64,000 bases of DNA, taken from Fuerstiella marisgermanici. Lineage in GTDB: Bacteria > Planctomycetota > Planctomycetia > Planctomycetales > Planctomycetaceae. This document shows positions 38,370-46,860 of the stretch, in pieces. The notes below the pieces were generated by a model that saw only the letters and a program-made list of their open reading frames with translations, was not told the origin of the DNA and did not search any database. The stretch's first letter is position 1, and each line of letters starts with the position of its first letter. The stretch covers positions 7,862,001 through 7,926,000 of the forward strand of contig NZ_CP017641.1 of assembly GCF_001983935.1 (NCBI RefSeq), written 5' to 3'. The position numbers were made by a program, and so were the translations under genes.

Positions 38370-39092
38370 TCAGTTTCCTTTTGGTGGCTCGGCCGGAAGC
38401 CGTTCGAGAATGTCGAAACTGTCATCAGAGGACCGTTCGCCCTCCCACTTTTGCATCGCTGCTGGCGCGGGACGCACTACGAACGGATAATCTTTCGTTC
38501 CGTAGTTCCAGACCTCGTAAATTACGCCATCTCGCCAAGGTTTTTCCGTGAGATCGGGGGTAGGCAAGTTGAACGGAGCGTAATCCTTCGGATCATTCAG
38601 GTCGAACGCAGGCAAGTCACCATCCGCATATTCCTCTGACAGAAATCTCTCGTGATCAGCGTCAGGGATTGGAAAAGGCATAAACGCCCCGGAGACATGA
38701 GCATCCAATAGCTGGCCGTCGGACATAAACGTCCCACGCATTTTTGTGCCGCGCAGCAGAGCGTGTTTTAGATCTGCCCTCCAAATCGCAGCTTCATCCA
38801 AACACGCATTGTCGAGCATGCATCCCTGCAAATCTGCAAACATAAGGTCCGCGTCGTGTAGATTCGCATCTCTTAAATCGGACAACTGCAACGACGCCGC
38901 CTGCAAACTGACATTTTGCAAGTTTGCTTTGGATAGGTTGGTGAACCGCAGGTCTGCATAGTCAAACACGGCGCCCAAGGAACTGAGATGCTTGAGGTCG
39001 ATCTTGTGGTCAACAAGAAATTTCAACAACTGCCCGCGTTCTGGACTCAACGGTGGCCCCATCACAACGTCAGCGTTTGAGGCTTCGACTTC
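38370..39092 (-). pseudogene. C-terminal part of a pentapeptide-repeat protein gene, cut off by the IS256 element
   Basis: This half encodes the pentapeptide repeats (A/N-D/N-L-x-x pattern: FDYADLRFTNLSKANLQNVS, SDLRDANLHDADLMFADLQ, ADLKHALLRGTKM), a right-handed quadrilateral beta-helix, and about 100 C-terminal residues rich in D, P and aromatic residues. It has no start codon of its own before the IS boundary; the apparent TTG at 39098 lies inside the element. Deleting the element and one 9-bp target copy joins codon ...GAA of the upstream half exactly in frame to GCC at 39083. So this is the 3' part of one gene that began at 41174. Confidence 0.85.
39084..39092. repeat. 9-bp target site duplication, left copy (TTCGACTTC)
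   Basis: Identical to 40536-40544 on the other side of the IS. Nine bases is within the 8-9 bp usual for IS256-family insertions. The equality of the two copies argues for a fairly recent insertion. Confidence 0.85.
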
Positions 39093-40535
39093 GAGCAATT
39101 GTCAAATGTTGTGTTTTGGGTTTTTGATTTAGGCGGCGATATCATCCTGCATGATTCCGTCTTTGAAGGAACGTCCTTCGATGACGAGTGTGATCTTTTC
39201 GTGGCAGTTGAGTCGTCTCCATTTCTTCGATGCTGACTGAGCCAGCTTGAACATCATCGCTAAGCTCGCCCGTCTTGTTCCGCTGCCTTTGGTCTTGCGG
39301 TGACGAAGGCGGATCGTCGCGAAGGTGGATTCGATCGGGTTGGTTGTCCGCAAGTGACTCCAGTGTTCGGCCGGGAAATCGTAGAACGTCAGCAGCTCGT
39401 CGCGGTCCTTCTTCAGGCAATCGCAAGCCGCTGCATACTTCGCACCGTACTTTTCAATGAATTCATCGAATGCTTTGTTCGCATCGTCCTTCGTTTCTGC
39501 CTGCCAGATTTCGTGCAGGTCGCCTTTCGCTTTGGGTTGAACGCTCTTAGGCATCTTGTTGAGAACATTGGCCGTCTTGTGAACCCAACAGCGTTGTTCA
39601 CGAGTCTCGGGGAATACTTTGCGGATCGCGGCCCAGAAGCCAAGCGCACCATCGCCAACGGCAACCTTCGGTGACAATTGCAGGCCACGTTGCTTCAAGT
39701 CGACCAGTAACTCGCACCAGCTCTGCTCGCTCTCGCGGTAACCGTCCAGCACCGCGATCAATTCTTTCTGGCCTTCCGGCGTAGCCCCCATCAGCACCAG
39801 CAAACACTGCTTTTTATTGGCGTCATCCTCCAGTCGGACCTTCGCGTGAATGCCGTCGGCCCAGATGTAAACGTACTGCTTGTTCGATAGATCCCGCTTG
39901 CTCCAGTCATCGTATTCGCTGCACCACTGATCCTTGAGCCGGCAAACCACGTTGGGACTCAGCCCGGCGGCCCGCTCGCCGACGAGCGACTGCAACGCCT
40001 CGTTGAAGTCACCCGTGGAAATTCCTTTGAGGTAAAGCCAGGGGATGAGTTCTTCAATGGCCTTCGTTTTTCGCAGATAGCTCGGAAGCACGCTTGGCGA
40101 GAAAGCCACCCGTTTTTCGCGATCAGGATCGTTGTCGCGGACACGCCCCTGAGTGACCGGAATCGCTCCGGCACCGGTGAGGATGTCCCGCTCCGGAAGG
40201 CTTCCGTTCTTGACGACCAGTCGCCGGCCGTGCTCGTCAGTCCGATCCGCATGCATGGCGACGAACGCATCCACCTCGGCATCGACTGCGGTTTGTAGCA
40301 TCCGCCTGGCTCCCTCACGGACAATCTCGTCGAGCGGACTTCGCTCGTCGAACTGAGCCCGAAAGGAAATCACTTCGGGATCGAGCGCTTGACCCACTGG
40401 CACTTTGGTTCGGTCTGTTTTAGTCTTGCTCATAGCGTATTCCTTTGCCCACTTCGGGCCGTTGGAGAGGAGAAGTTCCAACAGGATGCGCCACCTTTCT
40501 CATTCACTCAAGAACACAACTTTCGACAATAACTC
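39093..40535 (-). mobile_element. Complete IS256-family insertion sequence, 1443 bp
   Basis: Terminal inverted repeats are visible: the left end starts GAGCAATTGTCAAATG and the right end, read inward, GAGTTATTGTCGAAAG; 19 of the first 23 positions agree, including GTTGTGTT. A 9-bp duplication (TTCGACTTC) flanks the element. One transposase gene fills it. Ends were set where the inverted repeat and the direct repeat are mutually consistent. The element lies in antiparallel-free orientation, meaning its gene reads on the same strand as the interrupted gene. Confidence 0.9.
39129..40433 (-). CDS. IS256-family (Mutator-type) transposase
   Basis: 434 residues from the ATG at 40433 (MSKTKTDRTKVPVG); the frame runs 16 codons further. 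The catalytic DDE residues are visible as D of YVYIWADGIH, D of VAVGDGALGFW and E of TNPIESTFATIR. The HKTANVLNKMPKSVQPKAK segment between the second D and E and the RRLNCHEKI tail are typical of the family. No frameshift or stop is present and the surrounding inverted repeats are intact, so the element may be active. Confidence 0.94.
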   Translation of the reverse strand: MSKTKTDRTKVPVGQALDPEVISFRAQFDERSPLDEIVREGARRMLQTAVDAEVDAFVAMHADRTDEHGRRLVVKNGSLPERDILTGAGAIPVTQGRVRDNDPDREKRVAFSPSVLPSYLRKTKAIEELIPWLYLKGISTGDFNEALQSLVGERAAGLSPNVVCRLKDQWCSEYDDWSKRDLSNKQYVYIWADGIHAKVRLEDDANKKQCLLVLMGATPEGQKELIAVLDGYRESEQSWCELLVDLKQRGLQLSPKVAVGDGALGFWAAIRKVFPETREQRCWVHKTANVLNKMPKSVQPKAKGDLHEIWQAETKDDANKAFDEFIEKYGAKYAAACDCLKKDRDELLTFYDFPAEHWSHLRTTNPIESTFATIRLRHRKTKGSGTRRASLAMMFKLAQSASKKWRRLNCHEKITLVIEGRSFKDGIMQDDIAA

Positions 40536-40544
40536 TTCGACTTC
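40536..40544. repeat. 9-bp target site duplication, right copy (TTCGACTTC)
   Basis: Matches 39084-39092. Read on the minus strand it encodes Glu-Val-Glu in the interrupted gene, in the same frame on both sides of the element. Confidence 0.85.
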
Positions 40545-41174
40545 GGCCCGTAACCACTCGGCTGACACACTGCTGTCACTGAAATTATACGTCGGAAACG
40601 TATTCAAAAACTGGGTTGGAAACGCCCGTTGATATCTGTAGGGACGCAGCAGTTTTGTGATCCAAGCGACGCGCACGGCAACGTCTTCATCCAGCTTTAT
40701 GAGTCCGCTTTCTGTTGAAGGCTTTGAGTCGCGAATCGCTACCTGAATGCTTTCAAGGACGGTTGCTAGCTGCGTAGTATTACCCGAGATTCGAGTCGAT
40801 TCCGCTATTTCACTTTGCACGGTGACCAATTCGTTTTGTTTCGCGAGCAAAGCAGTCTGCGACTTAAGCATCTCAGTTTGCCCTGTCAGTAACACATTTT
40901 GATCCGATATTAGCCCATTGGCTTGCCACGCGAAATAAAGCCCGAATAGAGCGACCAATCCAACGCCCGACGCTGCCGCGCCTGGAGCCAACGAAACGAC
41001 GATCCGCCACATGAGCGCGTTTCTGGCGGCCACTCGACGGGGATCAGATTCAGTAAGGCTGCGGCTAGTCAGGCCGTTCTGGAGCAAGGCAAATAATCTG
41101 TGTTCTTGCGCCCACAAGGAGGCTTGCAGTTGTTCCTGAGTTACAAATTCATTTTCGGGGTGCGGACTACTCAT
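40536..41174 (-). pseudogene. N-terminal part of the IS-interrupted membrane/pentapeptide gene
   Basis: The ATG at 41174 starts 213 codons that run to the target duplication; translation then enters the IS and stops at 40500 after eleven foreign residues. The segment has a soluble start (MSSPHPENEFVTQEQLQ), one transmembrane helix at about residues 57-84 (VVSLAPGAAASGVGLVALFGLYF), and a Gln/Glu-rich coiled-coil-like stretch at about 90-125 (TEMLKSQTALLAKQNELVTVQ). It contains no pentapeptide repeats. Joined to the 3' half it gives a 450-residue membrane-anchored pentapeptide protein. Truncated product could still be made and inserted in the membrane. Confidence 0.85.
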
Positions 41175-41472
41175 TTAGCTATTTTCCCCGGCTGGTGCAG
41201 CCGCGTTGGTGTGGCCCCCTGCCACTTCCGGCTACGCCAGATTTCTGGGTGCGTCAGGCGGAATTGGAAACAACGCAATGTTTCATGGCGCGGCGATCGC
41301 TGTCTCAGTACGCCGATATTTCTGCGAAGAGCTCGGATACGGGACAAAACACCTTGATTGTGCAAATAGCCAAAGTTTCTGTCGGGCAGATTCCCGCCCA
41401 ATAATGTTCGACACGCCTATTGCGCCGCGGGGGTGGTGTTGCACATTCCTAGTTTCTTACGAGGGACTGCAA

Positions 41473-41705
41473 TGGGGAAGAAGGGAGCGAAAAGCGTTTC
41501 GCGTGCTCCGATTGACGGAGCGGCGATGTTGCGGCGAGTGTTTCCTTTGCTGTCTCGGCTGGCCCATTCCGGGGCTAGCCGGGAATTGACAGCTGTTATT
41601 CAGCCAGTGTGAAGCCTTGGTTCTGGCTGGTGCGTTCAACCCGGTGCTAAATTCAAGCGGGGGATTGTAGCGGCATCGGGTTGGAACCGTACGCGACGAT
41701 CGACC
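41473..41705 (+). pseudogene. Decayed N-terminal fragment of an IS4-like transposase
   Basis: The frame from ATG 41473 reads MGKKGAKSVSRAPIDGAAML, then LPLL-like SRLAHSGASRELT before a stop at about 41612. A second frame continues with FNPVL-, then after a shift KFKRGIVAASGWNRT. The FNPxL...RGIVAASG pattern is typical of the N-terminal part of IS4-type transposases. At least one deletion and one frameshift have removed the intervening DQY-like segment, and the catalytic domain is absent. Recognition is by motif memory; confidence is moderate. Confidence 0.5.
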
Positions 41706-41875
41706 GGTGGTTGAATAGTCTCCTGCGGATTTTTTTCGGAATCGGTGCTAGTCTTCGAGTACGGCCCAGAATTGCTGTCGTCTGCAATGGTAACACACGC
41801 TGAACAGGAACCTATTCTCACGGTCACCAGTTAGTGAGTCCCATACGGTTCTTCCCACGTCGATAGCAGACTCCC

Positions 41876-41888
41876 GTGCCAGTGGCAC
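41876..41888. repeat. Short palindrome GTGCCAGTGGCAC (relative of the intergenic element)
   Basis: Thirteen bases with 5-bp arms around AGT. The right half, CCAGTGGCAC, matches the core of the elements at 36473-36532 and 49115-49169. It lies upstream of the protease gene. Confidence 0.45.
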
Positions 41889-42070
41889 ACACATACACTT
41901 CGTGGATGTGCTACGCAGTTACCTGAAACCGTCGTGAACCCAACTTGAATTGTTCGGCCTTCTTTGCCGCAGTTGCGATGGGACAGGCTTGCGCCTATCT
42001 TCTTGACGATTGATTGCTGAATATCGCGGCAGCCGAGGGCCTGCCTTACTCTCTGATTACGAATCCGACA

Positions 42071-43540
42071 ATGTTCAAAGTCCTACAAATCGTGGTCTAT
42101 CTGTTTGTGGTGTGTTTCACCAATGTCGCCACCGCCGATGATCCTGCGCCGCGTCATTCTACGGCCATCGTACAGACCATCGGCAAGGTTCAACCAGCCG
42201 TCGCTGCGGTTTATGTTCGCAAGAATGGCGGGCAGGGAGCGGGGAGTGGGTCTGTGATTGATCCGCGGGGTTATGTGCTGACGGCAAAGCATGTGGTGGG
42301 CGATGCTCATGTGGTGCTGCTGGCCGGAAGGCCGCCTCTGCAGGCGCAACTAATTGGCACCATGCCCGAGTACGATCTCGCGCTGTTGAAACTTGGTCGA
42401 AAAGCTTTCGACCGTCCGGCCTCACCCACCTACCCGCTGGCAGGGACACCTCCGGCGTTTATTCCGCTTGGCCGGGCCGATGAAATTATGCTCGGCGAAT
42501 CGATTCTGAATATTGGTAGCCCCGGTGGTCGCGGCATTGTGGTGACGCGCGGCATCATTAGTTCGCTTGGCATTTCCGGCGGCAATGCCCTGTCACTGGC
42601 GACTCAGTCGTCGAACGGTTTCAATCAGTTTCTGCAGTTTGATGCGGCGAATAACCCAGGCAACTCGGGCGGTGCACTGGTGAACGAAATCGGTCAACAG
42701 ATTGGTTTAGTCACGTCCAGCATTCGAGGTGAGGAAGGCGTTCACTTTGCGGTCCCGCCGGACACCATTCGCCAATCAATTTCGGAAATGCTGAACTCAG
42801 AACTGCGTCACCGTTATGTCAGCGGCATCACCGTTGATCCGCAGTTGGGTCTGGTCACGGTCACGCGGGTGGATGCGGCATCACCCGCCGACAAAGCTGG
42901 GATCAAATCCGGTGATGTGATTGTTTCGATCAACGGTCGCCCGCTGCGTGATCCCATCGACTGGGAGTTCACTCGCTTCGAACTAAGGCCGGAGCAGAAG
43001 ATCGAACTCGGGCTAAAACGCGGGGCCAGCGAACATTCTGCGGCACTAACACTTGCAAAGCGGGAGCCTCAGCCGGGCGTGACAGTTGAAGATGCCGCAC
43101 CGGGTTTGCTTAGTCGTGCGGCGGAATACGATCCGCGAATGGCTGATCCGCTAAGCGATGACGTGCGTCCGGCGGGGCCGCCGTCCGTGATTGCGGAAGT
43201 CACCGCTACTCCGCCCAATCTTCCCCGCGACGAACATTACGAAGTGTTGATGGAAGGGTATTTGAAAATCGATGAGCCTGGCTTGTATCGACTTGCGTTG
43301 AAGTCCGACGATGGTTCAAAACTATTCGTGCATGATCGGCTTACGCTGGACAACGGCGGCAACCATGCTGCACAGCTTCGCACTGGCTGGGCTGATCTTT
43401 CTGCTGGCCTGCATCCGATTCGTATCGAATACTATGAAGATCAGGGGCATGAAGTTCTTGAGCTGCTGATGGCTAAAGGCGACGAAGATCTGCGGCCAGT
43501 GACTTCCGAGGAATTGCTGCACGCCAGGTTGCCCGAATGA
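42071..43540 (+). CDS. Exported HtrA-like serine protease with PDZ and PA14 domains
   Basis: 489 residues from the ATG at 42071, which opens a signal peptide (MFKVLQIVVYLFVVCFTNVATA); the frame upstream is not conserved. The trypsin-like triad is visible: His74 in LTAKHVVG, Asp102 in EYDLALLKL, and Ser199 in NPGNSGGAL. A PDZ domain at about 250-335 (VTRVDAASPADKAGIKSGDVIVSING) follows. Unlike ordinary DegP/HtrA, which have one or two PDZ domains, the C-terminus is a PA14-like carbohydrate-binding module at about 385-480 (YLKIDEPGLYRLALKSDDGS, LHPIRIEYYED). The protein is probably a periplasmic protease directed to glycans or glycoproteins, which is inference. Confidence 0.88.
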   Translation: MFKVLQIVVYLFVVCFTNVATADDPAPRHSTAIVQTIGKVQPAVAAVYVRKNGGQGAGSGSVIDPRGYVLTAKHVVGDAHVVLLAGRPPLQAQLIGTMPEYDLALLKLGRKAFDRPASPTYPLAGTPPAFIPLGRADEIMLGESILNIGSPGGRGIVVTRGIISSLGISGGNALSLATQSSNGFNQFLQFDAANNPGNSGGALVNEIGQQIGLVTSSIRGEEGVHFAVPPDTIRQSISEMLNSELRHRYVSGITVDPQLGLVTVTRVDAASPADKAGIKSGDVIVSINGRPLRDPIDWEFTRFELRPEQKIELGLKRGASEHSAALTLAKREPQPGVTVEDAAPGLLSRAAEYDPRMADPLSDDVRPAGPPSVIAEVTATPPNLPRDEHYEVLMEGYLKIDEPGLYRLALKSDDGSKLFVHDRLTLDNGGNHAAQLRTGWADLSAGLHPIRIEYYEDQGHEVLELLMAKGDEDLRPVTSEELLHARLPE

Positions 43541-43573
43541 CCAACACGGCGAGCGCCTTCGGTTGACTAAACT

Positions 43574-46500
43574 TCACGCCGCCGCGGCAGTAACCGTTGA
43601 GCATTCAAAGCTTCGTTTCATCGCGATCAAATAGCAGGCGGGCACAAAGATCAGGGCAAGCACGGTGGCTCCCCCGACGCCGCCCGCGATTGTCACAGCC
43701 ATTGGTGGCCAGAAGCCTCCGCCGCCAAGGATCAACGGCAGGAAGCCGGCAATCGTGGTCAGCGATGTGGCGACGACGTGGCGAGTTGCTCGGATGACGA
43801 CCGCTCGGATGGCAGCGAGGTCGCCGTTGCGAGCTGCCTCGTCGCCCCGGATGGCGGCCAGCACGACAATCGAATCGTTAATCGCCACGCCGACCAGTCC
43901 CATCGTTCCGATGATCGCCATGAAGCCGAACGGAAAGCCGAAGACCCATAACGCGCCGAGGCCCAGGCCAACCGCGAGGAACGCCACGACTCCGACAAGT
44001 GCTGCAAGGCGGAATGAACCGAATGACAGCACCAAAGCGGCGACCATCATCACGGCCAGCACTCCGACACTTGCCATGAGGTTACCGATGGCATTGTCGC
44101 GTTGAGCCGATTCGCCACCGAATTCGAGTTCATAGCCCGGCGGTAAGGTGAACCCGGATTCCTTCAGCCGTCGCTGGAATTCGATTTGTATCGGCGCGGG
44201 AAGTTCGCCCGCTTTCAGAAACGCCTGGACCTCAGTCATGCGACGCCGGTCTTCGTGAGTGATCGCAGCCTGAGTCGATGACAGTTCAATCGTACCCAGC
44301 GATGTCAGCGGAATGCCTGCGTAGCCTGTGGAGTAATCTGATCGCGCTGGCAGCACGTCCAGCCCTTCGATGTTGTCCACGCTGCTTCGATTAGCGTCGC
44401 CAACTCGCACCCGTACCGGCAGCACTTCGGTCCCTTCCAGCACCAATCCGCCCACCGCGCCTTCCAGTGACGTATACATTTGCGTGGCCACGTCCTGATG
44501 AGTCAAACCAGCCAGACGCGCCTCTTCTTCATCAACGTTTACAGTAAGTCGAGGCTGCGGTTCTGACGTTTCGGCACGCACATGAGTTACTTCGGGGATA
44601 GATGCGAGGACGCCGTTGATTTCGTCGGAAATGTCGCGCAGGCGATCAAGATTCGGGCCGAACACCTGCACCTCAATCGGCGCTTCGAACGGCGGTCCCT
44701 GTTCAAGCTGCCGCACCAGAACTCGAGCCTGAGGAAACAGCGCATCCATATCTCGCTGCATGTTGTTGATGCGATTCGGCAGATCAGCGGCGGAATCCAG
44801 TTTTACCAACGCCTGAGCATATTGCGACTGGCCGCGTCGCGATGGAATCTGGTTGTAATAGAAAGGTGGCGCACTGCGGCCGATCCACCACGTGACGTCC
44901 TGCACGTCGTCTCGCTGCAACAGGATGTTTCTCATACGAGTTGCCTGGTTCAGCGTTTCGGCCAACGAGGTTTGCGTCGAGAAATCCAGTTCGATGGCGA
45001 TCTGGTCACGGTCGGCCGGCGGGAAGAACTGTTCCGGCAGCAGCCGTGCCTGAATGAAACCGACGGTCGGCAATGCGATGCCAATCAGAATTCCCACGAC
45101 AGGCCGCGTCGTCACCAGCCGAAGCAGTGACTCATAGCGCCGACCAAGCCACGCATTTCGCCAACCGTCGCGGAACCATGACGTACGGTGCGGGCCATCA
45201 GCAACATGCTGTGGGCTTAAGCTTTCCACAGCTGCTGTTCGCTGTGCTCCCAGAAAACCGGTCAGCGTCGGCACTACTGTCATCGCCAGCAGCAGAGAAC
45301 TGAAGATGGCGACGATCACATTCACCGCAATCGCGCCAACAAATTCGCCTGCCGGTCCTGGCATCAATGCGATTGGAGCGAACGCCAACGCTGTGGTGAA
45401 TGTCGATCCGAACAGCGGCACTGCGAGGTGATGAACGGTGCGCCCGACGGCATCCAAAGCGGATTCACCTGCGCGAAGTTTTTGTCCGACTTCATCAACC
45501 ACCACGATGGCGTTGTCGATGAGCAGTCCGAGCGCGATGATCAACCCGGTCACCGACATCTGGTGCACCGGGATATGCAGCAGACGCATGCCCGTCAGAA
45601 CCATGAACGCGGACAGCGGCAGAGCGGCTCCAACAATCAGGGCGCTGCGCCAGCCCATCAGGAACAGAATAACCAGCATCACAGACACTGCTCCGATCAT
45701 CAGATTCCGCAGCAGGTCGGTCAATCGTTCGGTGACGTAGCCGTCCTGACTGAAGACTTCGATCATGCGAATACCGCGCGGCAGTTCACGCTCAAATTCT
45801 GTCGTCACAGCTTCTGACGCGGAACTCCACCAGTCGATGCGCTGGCTGGGGCGAATCAGGCACGCCAGCACAATGGCTCGTTTTCCATCAACGATCGCCA
45901 GGTCTGTCGGCGGGTTGACCACATCGCGACGCACTTCGGCGATGTCGCCCACGGTGACCAATTGACCGGTGGTCGTTGTTCGGATTGGGATGGCAGAGAT
46001 GCGTTCGAGCGAATCCAGTTCGCCGGTCAGTTCGATCAGCAAATCGGTGTCACTGCCTCGCAGAAAGCCGGCCGAAAACCGAGAATCGCTTGCTGTGATC
46101 AGACGGCTGATATCAAGGGCCGTTAACCCGAGCGACGTGAGCTTCTGCGGATCGGCAGCGACTGTGATTTCTTCGTCCGGGGCGCCGAAAATATCCACGT
46201 CTTTTGTGCCGGGCACCCCCAACAGACGCTCACGAAGGTCTTCCGCCTGCCGACGCAGAATTGCATGCATGCCTGGTGGCAACGGCGAATCCAGTTGAGC
46301 CTCCGCATCATCCCACGCCAGGGCAATCAGCCGCGTGTAGGCCGTGACTTCTATCCGTTCAAACCTTGGTTTGGAGGCGTTCTCCGGTAGCTCGGCTTCT
46401 GCGTCTGCGATTCGGTCGCGGATTCGAGACCAAATTGCTGGCGCTGCGTCAGAGTAGACTTCATCACGCAATTCCACCGTGATTGTTGAGAACGACGAAC

Positions 46501-46747
46501 GCGAACTGCTGCGAACCTCTTTGATCTCGGCGATGTCGCGAAGTTCATCTTCGATCGGATCGGTCACCAGCGATTCGACCTGGTCCGCGTCGGCACCCGG
46601 CAGGCTCGTAAAAATGAAGGCCGCTCGTTCGGTTAATAGTGGATCCTCCATGCGAGGAAGAACCAAATAACTGGAAAGGCCTGCGACTGTAATGAGACCG
46701 ATCGTCAGCAGCGTCAGTCTGGGATTGCGAAGGAAGAGTGTGGACAT
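43574..46747 (-). CDS. RND-family efflux transporter, inner-membrane permease
   Basis: 1057 residues, the usual RND size. The N-terminus (RNPRLTLLTIGLITVAGLSSYLVLPRMEDPLL) and repeated transmembrane blocks define two halves of six helices each. Landmarks are ERAAFIFTSLPGADADQVESLVTDPIEDELR, GLLIDNAIVVVDEVGQKL (TM4 region with conserved acidic residue), and VGVAINDSIVVLAAI in the second half. It exports substrates by proton antiport through a periplasmic adaptor. The adaptor gene lies directly upstream on the same strand and a TetR gene precedes that. No outer-membrane channel gene is adjacent. Sequence style is closer to multidrug/lipid-type than metal-type pumps. Confidence 0.93.
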   Translation of the reverse strand: MSTLFLRNPRLTLLTIGLITVAGLSSYLVLPRMEDPLLTERAAFIFTSLPGADADQVESLVTDPIEDELRDIAEIKEVRSSSRSSFSTITVELRDEVYSDAAPAIWSRIRDRIADAEAELPENASKPRFERIEVTAYTRLIALAWDDAEAQLDSPLPPGMHAILRRQAEDLRERLLGVPGTKDVDIFGAPDEEITVAADPQKLTSLGLTALDISRLITASDSRFSAGFLRGSDTDLLIELTGELDSLERISAIPIRTTTTGQLVTVGDIAEVRRDVVNPPTDLAIVDGKRAIVLACLIRPSQRIDWWSSASEAVTTEFERELPRGIRMIEVFSQDGYVTERLTDLLRNLMIGAVSVMLVILFLMGWRSALIVGAALPLSAFMVLTGMRLLHIPVHQMSVTGLIIALGLLIDNAIVVVDEVGQKLRAGESALDAVGRTVHHLAVPLFGSTFTTALAFAPIALMPGPAGEFVGAIAVNVIVAIFSSLLLAMTVVPTLTGFLGAQRTAAVESLSPQHVADGPHRTSWFRDGWRNAWLGRRYESLLRLVTTRPVVGILIGIALPTVGFIQARLLPEQFFPPADRDQIAIELDFSTQTSLAETLNQATRMRNILLQRDDVQDVTWWIGRSAPPFYYNQIPSRRGQSQYAQALVKLDSAADLPNRINNMQRDMDALFPQARVLVRQLEQGPPFEAPIEVQVFGPNLDRLRDISDEINGVLASIPEVTHVRAETSEPQPRLTVNVDEEEARLAGLTHQDVATQMYTSLEGAVGGLVLEGTEVLPVRVRVGDANRSSVDNIEGLDVLPARSDYSTGYAGIPLTSLGTIELSSTQAAITHEDRRRMTEVQAFLKAGELPAPIQIEFQRRLKESGFTLPPGYELEFGGESAQRDNAIGNLMASVGVLAVMMVAALVLSFGSFRLAALVGVVAFLAVGLGLGALWVFGFPFGFMAIIGTMGLVGVAINDSIVVLAAIRGDEAARNGDLAAIRAVVIRATRHVVATSLTTIAGFLPLILGGGGFWPPMAVTIAGGVGGATVLALIFVPACYLIAMKRSFECSTVTAAAA

Positions 46748-46860
46748 GGTTTTGGGCAGTCGCAGTTAAGGTTGTTCGTGCCACTTCTTCCGTGAATGAC
46801 AGGTCGCCGCCGACCAGTTCTTGCGGGTGCGTGTGTTACAAGTGTCCGCGGTGTGGCGGC

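Larger units (their letters stand above)
41175..42070. other. Gene-poor region with transposase remnant and palindromic repeat
   Basis: About 900 bp between the divergent interrupted gene and the protease. Apart from the IS4-like remnant at 41473-41705 and a 13-bp palindrome at 41876-41888, no supported gene is seen; the 127-codon plus-strand frame at 41206-41589 has a Cys/Trp-rich composition unlike any family. Confidence 0.4.

Noticed and set aside
41206-41589. 127-codon plus-strand frame
   Set aside because: Cys/Trp/Arg-rich composition, no family motif and it covers a decayed transposase in another frame.
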